Shown piece after piece: positions 56,686-64,000 of a stretch of 64,000 nt of DNA. This DNA is from Rhexocercosporidium sp. MPI-PUGE-AT-0058 (Eukaryota; Ascomycota; Leotiomycetes; Helotiales): the NCBI GenBank assembly GCA_020746875.1, contig JAGTJL010000009.1, positions 1,612,001-1,676,000 on the forward strand, written 5' to 3'. The notes beneath the pieces are model-generated. The model was not told the DNA's origin, searched no databases, and saw only the letters and a list, made by a program, of their open reading frames with translations. Positions within the stretch are counted from its first letter, which is position 1; each line of letters begins with the position of its first letter. The position numbers were made by a program, and so were the translations under genes.

Positions 56686-58702
56686 ATGTATCAAGTTGGG
56701 AACGTCTACGTTATTGCTGCTGTGGCAGTGGTTGGAGGAGCATTGTTTGGCTTCGACATCAGTTCCATGTCGGCTATCATCTCTACAAAAGCCTACCTCT
56801 GCTATTTCAACCAAGGCCCTTACTACTGGGAGACCGATGGAAAGTGTTCGGGACCTGATCCTGACGTTCAAGGCATGTTGAACGTTTATGTACAATAAAC
56901 ACGTACTAATTGTGATTACAGGAGGTATCACAGCGGCTATGCCTGGTGGATCATGGCTTGGTGCTTTGGTTTCTGGTTACCTGTCCGATATCCTGGGCAG
57001 GAAGAAAGCCATTCAGATCGGCTCTGTCGTCTGGCAAGTCATCCATTATTCAGGTCGTATTGCTTTCAGAAACGAAAGCTAACGGCTATCTAGGATCATC
57101 GGTTCTATCATCGTTTGTGCTTCGCAGAACATTCCTATGCTTGTCGTCGGACGAATTATCAACGGCTTCTCTGTCGGTATATGCTCTGCGCAGGTACCTG
57201 TTTATATCACCGAAGTAGCACCACCAAGCAAGCGCGGAAGACTTGTTGCTTGCCAGCAATGTGAGTTTACCCAGCTTGACCGGCGCAGAACACTTTCTGA
57301 CAACATCACAAAGGGGCTATCACTTGGGGAATCCTCATCATGTTCTACATCTCCTACGGAAGCTCTTTCATCCACGGCCCCGCCGCCTTCAGAGTGCCAT
57401 GGGGCTTGCAAATGCTCCCAGCTGTCTTCCTCTTCTGCGCCATGATGTTTCTACCAGAATCTCGTATGACTTTTCCCACCCTAAAATCCTCCATGATCCA
57501 TATCCATGATCCGGGATCCGGGATTGGATCCTTTGTTCTAATCCTGAGACATTGAAAATTATATTTGCTAACTCGTTGATTAGCTAGATGGTTGGCTAAG
57601 AAAGATCGCTGGGAAGAATCTATCCAAGTCCTGGCTCTTGTCCACGCGAAAGGCGACCAGAGCTCACCCTTCGTGGCGAAGGAGATGTCCGAGATTCGAG
57701 AGGTTGTCGAGTTCGAGCGATCCAATTCAGACGTCACTTACCTAGAACTCTTGAAGCCTCATATGATCAACCGAACACACATCGGTGTCTTTACTCAGAT
57801 CTGGTCCCAACTCACTGGCATGAATGTCATGATGTGTAAGTCCCAAGCCGAGCAATATACATAACAAGCGATCTAACCAGACTTAGATTACATTACTTAC
57901 ATCTTCACAATGGCCGGACTCGGAAGCAATGTCCTACTGCCATCCTCTATCCAGTTCATCATTAACGTCGTGATGACCATTCCGGCCATCCTCTTTATCG
58001 ATCGCTGGGGTCGTCGCCCTACTATGCTGGTCGGAGCATTCTTAATGGCCCTCTGGCTATTCATCAACGCCGGCCTTCTCGCAACCTACGGTACTGTGCC
58101 CACTCCAGAACAGGGTTTCACTTCCAAAGCCGAGTCCATCTCCATCGTAGGACCACCAGCTAAGGCTGTCATTGCTTGCACATACCTGTTCGTCGCATCT
58201 TTCGCACCTACATGGGGTCCTGCCTCTTGGATCTACCCCTCAGAACTCTACCCTCTCCGCGTTCGAGGAAAGGCAGTAGCACTCTCCACCTCAGCTAACT
58301 GGGCATTCAGTAAGACAAGAACTCCCTCTCATGACCTTAGTACACACACTCACCATCTTCTACCCAGACTTCGCACTTGCATATTTCGTCCCACCCGCTT
58401 TCGAGAACATCAGATGGAAAGTCTACATTGTCTTCGGCGTGTTTTGCGTTACGATGTTCATCCATGTCTTCTTCCTGTTCCCCGAGACTGCTCAGAAGCC
58501 ACTTGAAGAAGTTGAGGAGATCTTCGATGATACAACACCCGGAAGCATCAAGTATCTTGGTACTCCGGCTTGGAAGACTCATGTCGATACTCATACTCGA
58601 CGACTAGAGAGAGGAGAGATGGATGCTGAGGAGAAGTTTGGGAGGCAAGTTAGCCAGGATGAATCGCCTGCGCGAGTTAGTGAGGCTACAAAAGCCAACT
58701 GA
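56686..58702 (+). CDS. MFS hexose transporter (high-affinity glucose transporter type)
   Basis: Exons 56686..56872, 56922..57033, 57094..57260, 57314..57463, 57584..57835, 57887..58309, 58368..58702; 541 aa, twelve predicted membrane helices. Sugar porter family, plasma-membrane proton symport. Marks: GALFGFDISSMSAII in helix 1, SDILGRKKAIQIG, the EVAPPSKRGRLVACQQWAI block after helix 4, PESPRWLAKKDRW after helix 6, TGMNVMMYY in helix 7, DRWGRRPTMLVG after helix 8, and FPETAQKPLEEVEEIFD at the end. The sequence is closest in style to HGT-1/HxtB-like fungal glucose transporters. Six introns; two of them (56873-56921 and 57034-57093) have GC donors, without which the conserved blocks are frameshifted. 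The first ATG (56686) begins only 5-10 residues before helix 1, so the cytosolic N-terminus is very short. Confidence 0.9.
56873..56921 (+). other. GC-AG intron 1 of the hexose transporter
   Basis: 49 nt, donor AAG|GCATGT (same nine bases as in MPP-alpha), TACTAAT branch, acceptor TACAG. Restores DVQGGITAAMPGG. Confidence 0.82.
57034..57093 (+). other. GC-AG intron 2 of the hexose transporter
   Basis: 60 nt, donor CTG|GCAAGT, GCTAAC branch, acceptor TCTAG. Restores GSVVWIIGSII. Confidence 0.82.
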
Positions 58703-59189
58703 ATTTCGAGGTCAGGGGTAAAGGTTATACTTTGGATGGAGGGCGAATGTTGTGGTGGATTAAAGTGATAAGTCACAAACCTGTAGATTGTAGCGTACAG
58801 CTGCGAGATTGACAATGATTGCTCTGAAAGAGAATTAATGATCTCCCTAGTCCTACATCAAGACATCTCATTTGAGATTGGCTGTGGACGTTTTTTCTGC
58901 TTCTCCATTTTCCTGCTGAAAGAGATAACCTTGCCACCAAAATGAATCCCATATCCCCCGACGCATGAGCACATTGCCAATTCCGAGACATCTGATGTCG
59001 CCTGCTAGAGGATTAGATGATGTTGTCTTTTATATCTGTACTCTGTTCCTGGAGCGTACTGATTAGGCAGATGCTGGCAAACTACCTGGCATAGAGGTGG
59101 AGCTATGGGTAGGATAGCACCAGTTTATTGGATATGTCGAGCCAACTTGGTCGATACCAGGCTGGATCCAGCTCAGGAATAGCTTTCAC

Positions 59190-59430
59190 TTTTGTTGCAT
59201 TTCGCATGTCATCTAATCACACACCCACCCCTCCTCCGTCCTTGAGTACTCGGATCGGCCCGGTCTAGGTTACCAGCTATGAAAGCATCCCACCTCGCTT
59301 GTATTAATACAAACAAGCACAAAAAGGCACTTGAGAAATTTTGTTGCATTTCGCATACTTTCTATTCACACACCTCTTTCATAGCCTAGAGTATTGGGAT
59401 ACCGATCCCGATCTATGGAAACATCCCTGA
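59190..59430. repeat. Imperfect ~100-bp direct duplication
   Basis: Both copies begin TTTTGTTGCATTTCGCAT, continue through TTCACACAC- and CGATC-type blocks, and end in GGAAACATCCC or GAAAGCATCCC. Identity is roughly 70% by eye, with a spacing of 149 bp. Confidence 0.6.
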
Positions 59431-60291
59431 GCTAAGTACCACAAATCTCCAACAACGTTCCCTCATCTCTCTAAGCGTGTGTAGTTATCTAGCTTGATCT
59501 CCATATCCCTCAAACATCCCGACTTGACACCTGAGAGTCATTCTGGAAATGATTGTAAAGGAGGGTTGAGTTTAGTTGTTGAAGTACTTTCTACTTAGCA
59601 ATAATTTGTTTGGGAAGAGGCACCTCGATTTGTTCCTCTTCCCGAAGCGCAACTGAAATATCAGCTTTGTCTGACGCAACCCGTGAGTCGACACTTTGCA
59701 ATATGATTTCATGTCATTCATTGATGGCAAAAGTCCCTTTAGTTCAACCGAAGAACTGTTGCACATCGAGCCACCAATGCATTTCGGCAAGCGAAGAAGC
59801 AGGTGCATGCCATGTCTGATAGAGCAAGTCCGGTTCATATTCAGGGTGTAGCTAGTTCGTGGAACCAAAATCTTGCTTCAGACTACTTTCAATTCGAAAG
59901 TAGGAATGGTACTTATTGCTAGTTGCGGCATTGAGACTAAATTGTGCGCTATATTAAGGAAGGTCCCGGCGCGTAGATAGAACTTGGAAATCTTCTAGTG
60001 GAATTTCGATGCGACGCACGCTCCTATTAGTTCATCCAACTATTTCCCCCTGGACAGCAGAAACGTAGAACAATTAGGATATCTTATTGTACAAGAATCT
60101 AAGAACATCAGCTGAAGGCCAGCATTGAAAGAAAATAAATGGGCAAGCTCTCCTCGACAGACAAGAAATTTGAGCCCAATCGAAGACAAGAGACAATATA
60201 CGTTGTTCCTCCCACAAGGGCAGTAGGTACTTAGGTAAGCTCGCCTTATCTGAATAACTAAAGATCTTTTGTTGAAAGTCGCACCTATCTT

Positions 60292-60463
60292 ATTCAGCAG
60301 TTTAGCAGAACGCACTACACAAATTATACCTTGTTTACTCAGCTTGCTCGCTTCGCTTGGTCGCCTAACCAGCCTTTCTAGCTTTCTCCCTCTGGCTTGG
60401 GGGGTCTAGAGTGTCTCTATTAGAATTTTATTACATATCGTAACCAATTCAGCAGTTTAGCAG
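60292..60463. repeat. 17-bp exact direct repeat
   Basis: ATTCAGCAGTTTAGCAG occurs at 60292-60308 and 60447-60463, 155 bp apart. Confidence 0.7.
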
Positions 60464-61505
60464 AGACAAATAGACAGAACAGGCTCTTAATGATCAGATT
60501 TAAAATGCAGTTCAAATTCAGAGCCACAGCCTCCGAGAGAACCTTGCATTCAGCTTGGTACTTTGAAAGAAATTAGCTCGTATAAAATGGAAGTCGTTTG
60601 AATTCAAGGTATCAAAATATCGTTGGATGGTTCAGAAGCTCCATAAATCAAAACCATAGGAGTAGTGCACCTTTCAGTGAAAAGGACTTGAAGGGATATT
60701 ACATCCTGACTAGGAAGCAATCCATGCGAAGTAGAAGCTAAGCTAGCAAGCCAATGAATTTTTTGAAGGGAAACCGATGTCAACAACGTCCAGGCGGAGA
60801 TAACTTCGTCACACTTGCACCTCCTTGCCTGATCCAGACCAGAGAATTGAAAGACACAACTTTGTTGCAAATCGCATTTCTAACATGTGAAAGCACACAT
60901 AAGGACGAGCGTGACTAGAGTAATGAGAAACGAAGTGAACCCTAAACTCCATGCTAAAACAAAGTAGGCAAGCCAAGTAGTAGCGCACCTGCCACCACGA
61001 ACCTCCTCCAAGCGTGCAGAGATGCTCCATATCCAAACATACTCTTGCTCGCATAACGCAACTCTTTATCTCAAAACAGTCCGCAGGATAGTTTTGTTGC
61101 AGTTCGCAGTTTCCGCATGTGAAGAGGGAACTCTGTTTGTCAAAGGGATTTGCATAGGAAAAGCAGTGATATTGACCGACACTATTGCGCATGCGGCATG
61201 GAGTGGCAGCTGTGCGAATCGCACAGGACCCGCTATTGTGGCTTGGCATCGCACCCCTCGCCTCCCCGGATTTTGAGTGAGAAGCACACGAGCAGTGCAT
61301 GATAGTTGGTTTCGATATGCAGCATGTATACAGAGGAAAGATTATTGAAATACCATAGATAAGGGTCGAAAGGCAATAGCAAGTTTACAAAGTTTTACTT
61401 CTTGTGCACTTGCGTCTGAAGCAAAACAGTACAAAATACTTAGGAGAGATGTGCGATCTGTGCAACCCCAGCTACTTTACCTACCTATTGATAGGTGTGA
61501 AGGGT

Positions 61506-61724
61506 ATGGGTTTAACGTCTGTCTTCTTCCTACTCTTGACATGTTTATCCTCTTCACATGCCTCGAATACTAAATGTAACATAACTTCTATTATGGATAA
61601 CCTTAGCGTCAGACTTGGATATAAAAGGGCTGGGCTTAGGAAAAGCGGGGTGGGGGTGAATTTAACTGGTGCTGATGTTTTGTATTGCGTTGTATTATCA
61701 ACGTTTACCACTTTATTATCATAG
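61506..61724 (+). CDS. Possible small secreted protein
   Basis: Single-exon ORF of 72 aa. It begins with a textbook-like signal peptide (MGLTSVFFLLLTCLSSSHAS), then a short polar part with NIT, NLS and NLT N-glycosylation sequons, and ends in a hydrophobic tail (DVLYCVVLSTFTTLLS) that could be a GPI-attachment signal. Nothing else supports it: no family, few cysteines, and it lies in an otherwise gene-free stretch, so chance is a real alternative. Confidence 0.22.
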   Translation: MGLTSVFFLLLTCLSSSHASNTKCNITSIMDNLSVRLGYKRAGLRKSGVGVNLTGADVLYCVVLSTFTTLLS

Positions 61725-62032
61725 GATAATATTCTAGAGGGAATCGGGATCGGATTGGGATGGTTTTTGAATTATTGTCACATCAAAGCGTGTACCACAT
61801 TCTATCTCTTTGATGAATGCTTGTTACATTAACATGGTAGCCCTTAGAATTTGGCCTTTCAACGTTATTCATTCCTTCGTTCTAGTTCGCCTATATTGCT
61901 GTTCGATATGTACTCGGTTCCTCCTGCGTAGGCTGAAGAAAAAACTGTTTTCTCAGAAGGTCGTGTGGTGTGATAATCAGCTGTCAAACTTCGGTATCGG
62001 CTTAGCAAAGCATCTTTCATAGTTAAATTACC

Positions 62033-63219
62033 TCAAACCATCCCAATGGGCTTCGGCACCCAAGGACCTTCCCACATAGACCAGCCCTTACATTCGGGCG
62101 ATGGATCTTTCCACACATTCCCCACCGTCATTTCATCTTCCTGTGCGTCCAGCACTTTCTCCATCTCCTCGAGTTCCGCCCTGACTTCCTCAATGCTACA
62201 AAGTGGCTCCACCTCCCCATCGACGTCCACCCAATTGCCCCTTTGCCCTTTGGCAATCTTCCTATGCATACCCATCACCCACGATCGAGCATCGTTGTCC
62301 GAACTCTCCATATCAATCTTCCACAGAGCCTGTAATAGAACATCCTCGTCCCACATCCCCATCTCTTCCTCAAATCCCACATAACCCTCAGCCCCTCTAT
62401 CTTCAAATAGCCTCTTCAAAAATGCACCACAATCTTCCTGCCTCGTGAGCGGGGCAGGCGGTAATTTGACCCAATAGTAATCCCAGATCCAGTGGAGGGC
62501 TTTCTGAGTCGCAGTGCGGAGTTTGGAGAGTGAAGGAAGTTCTTCGTGCGTTGCTTGATGCCGCAATTCGACATACGTTGCAGGTAGACCGATTGTCTTT
62601 GCTATGGAGTACATGCTGAGTTTGCGGTTTTTGGTTTGGTGGCTGTCGAGGAGGCCGGTGACGAATCTGAGCTTGGGTTAGTCTGGGTTGTTGAGAGTTG
62701 ATGCACGGAGTCCTGGAAGCGGTGTAGATGTTCTTTTAGAGAAGGGATATTTTGAGAGCTGTGATTTGAGAATTCTCAGACCCTATTATTTCCAATAGCT
62801 CGAATAAGTCGAAGTTGGAGGAGAGGGTTTGTCGACAAAGTCACGTGTATACACTCTTCTCATCTCATCATAGACCATTCCTTCCACATCCATTCCAGCA
62901 TGCATACCATCTACCGCAAAGAGAATGTATTTAATTCATTGTAAACTCACCTGCAAAACGCCGCTGCATATGCAGCCCTCACACAATACGTCGCATTCCC
63001 GTTCACATCATTCAAGACCGCTGCCGTCAAAATCGCCGTACTCTCCACTAAATGCGGACAGTTTCCCCTCTGCATCCACACCGACACCTTAGCGACCGCA
63101 TGTCTGCGCTCTGAATCCCCGACTTTCCTCCCTGGGTTCGTCAAATTCGGGTAGAGATTTTCGCGGATGGAAAGGAGCTCGCGCGCGTTGCGCCAGGGGG
63201 TTATGACGTATTGTACCAT
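62033..63219 (-). CDS. LAS1: Las1-like pre-rRNA (ITS2) endonuclease
   Basis: Exons complement(62951..63219, 62033..62666), 300 aa. Las1 is the HEPN-family nuclease that, with Grc3, cuts ITS2 during 60S ribosome maturation in the nucleus. Conserved features: [19 protein letters not shown] at the start, [61 protein letters not shown] and the HEPN catalytic R-x4-H at Arg125-His130 ([12 protein letters not shown]). The protein is much shorter than yeast Las1 (about 500 aa); the C-terminus (about 200-300) is acidic and Trp-rich, ending in [10 protein letters not shown] as in other ascomycete Las1 proteins (recalled, not checked). The intron is 284 nt, long for this window, and splits CRF in phase 2. 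Confidence 0.88.
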
Positions 63220-63676
63220 GTTTGTAATGTTAGGAGAGAAAATTTCTGGATTAGGGCGAGTTGATGGCGAGAGTGAAATAGGAAGTGTTTTTGGGACTCG
63301 TGATCCTGATGCTGGTTTTCAGATTTGGGTTTGATGCCAAGCTTTGGGGCTCTGCGGACGCTAGTGGAAGCGAGGAAACTCTAAATGAGGTCAGTGGTTC
63401 CTCGCCTCGGTCTCACGAGTAAGTGGAATGGACAGATTAGACCTTTCGTTTTTGAAGCAAGGTGGTGCAGATCAGTTCACGCAAGGGAGATTGGGAATTG
63501 TTTTTTGGTAAGATGTGTTTGATTCTCGTCGTGTACATATATATGTACCACATATTCTCCTCGCTTCTATTGGGAGGCAGTTTTTACGCACGCCGGCGAA
63601 GCCTACTCCTATTTCCTGGGTACTCCTTGCCCTAGACTCCACGCTAAATCAAATAATTCAAAAGTGTCTAAATCTT
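63220..63676. other. Intergenic between LAS1 promoter and the edge gene
   Basis: 457 bp. No ORF or repeat of note; includes the ATATATATG run at about 63537. Confidence 0.4.
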
Positions 63677-64000
63677 CTAAAGCCACCCTGGGCCACCGTA
63701 TCCGTGAGATGCAAAGTTCGTCTGGGTTTGGACGACGTGTTGCTGAGGCACTGCGACGACAGCAGGTTGCTCCTTCACAGGAGCTTCGTCGTCATCCTCT
63801 CCCTCACCATCCTGCTCGTCATCATCCTCATCGTCTTCGTCATCACTAGGCGGTGGGTTCCATGTCTCCTCGAGCTTCAAGCCCTTTCCAGTAGACTCAA
63901 CCTTGCCGTAACCAGTTCCGAGAAAGCCCGTCATCATCATGGCTCGATAGCTGTCCAGCTCAGGATTTGATGAAGGTGTCTTGGTCACTTCCGGGGCATC
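63677..64000 (-). CDS. 3' end of a gene cut by the window edge, unknown function
   Basis: The last 107 codons and stop are visible; the frame is open through the right edge, so the start lies outside. The segment has a Met/Gly-rich block (RAMMMTGFLGTGYGKVEST), then a long acidic tract of Asp/Glu (about 20 residues, encoded by GATGAC-type codons), then a Gln/Val-rich part ending in GYGGPGWL. The acidic low-complexity tail suggests a nuclear or RNA-binding protein, but I do not recognise it. Confidence 0.6.
   Translation of the reverse strand, partial: DAPEVTKTPSSNPELDSYRAMMMTGFLGTGYGKVESTGKGLKLEETWNPPPSDDEDDEDDDEQDGEGEDDDEAPVKEQPAVVAVPQQHVVQTQTNFASHGYGGPGWL

Larger units (their letters stand above)
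58703..62032. other. 3.3-kb gene-poor region with degenerate local repeats
   Basis: Between the hexose transporter and LAS1. It holds four copies of TTTGTTGCAnnTCGCA, a ~100-bp imperfect direct repeat (59190-59290 with 59339-59430) and a 17-bp exact repeat (60292-60308 with 60447-60463). One possible small secreted protein is noted separately. No other gene supported. Confidence 0.55.

Noticed and set aside
57488..57531. Possible relation between GATCC repeats here and the hairpin at 48555
   Set aside because: Only the short GGATCC core is shared; flanks do not align.
60809..61300. 163-codon Cys-rich minus-strand open frame with ATG
   Set aside because: It spans two copies of the TTTGTTGCA repeat in different reading frames, so the repeats are not coding, and the cysteine spacing shows no pattern.

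Overview
The window looks like nuclear chromosome from a filamentous ascomycete (Pezizomycotina; Leotiomycetes/Helotiales is my best guess from the style of the proteins, not proven). The reasons are many short introns (mostly 48-60 nt) with CTAAC/CTGAC-like branch sites, Zn2Cys6 and C2H2 fungal transcription factors, fungal-type MFS sugar porters, GT90 and GH5 enzymes, and housekeeping eukaryotic genes (VPS16, TRAPP subunit, MPP-alpha, mitochondrial uL15, LAS1). I saw no tRNA, rRNA, CRISPR array or intact transposon.

Layout. 0-17 kb is gene-dense: a PPPDE peptidase-thioredoxin-PUL fusion (-), GDA1-type Golgi nucleoside diphosphatase (+), a small acidic protein (-), a fungal Mg-chelatase-like pseudo-AAA protein (-), VPS16 (+), a Dma1-type FHA-RING ubiquitin ligase (-), and mitochondrial processing peptidase alpha (+). 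17-23 kb holds a doubtful low-complexity gene, a short-chain dehydrogenase (-), a Sec14/CRAL-TRIO lipid-transfer protein (+), TRAPP subunit Trs31 (+) and a small unknown gene (-). 23.5-30.3 kb forms a possible sugar-use module: MFS sugar transporter (-), divergent Zn2Cys6 regulator (+), then a GH5 glycosidase without a signal peptide (+). 30.6-36.7 kb has mitochondrial uL15 (-), a GT90 glycosyltransferase (+) and a DUF2235 alpha/beta hydrolase (-). 39.4-43.2 kb is a large two-zinc-finger C2H2 / fungal-specific transcription factor (-).

Upstream of that factor lies about 10.3 kb with no convincing gene. After it come a DUF7053-type small protein (-), a second MFS hexose transporter (+), another gene-poor 3.3 kb stretch with degenerate local repeats, LAS1 (-), and the 3' end of a gene that runs off the right edge (-).

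Exon models were built by hand from splice consensus, reading frame and family conservation; every joined model is divisible by three and ends in a stop. Notable points are four GC-AG introns, an 11-nt microexon, two genes whose first coding exon is only 3 or 7 nt, and several hairpin-forming sequences in intergenic DNA.
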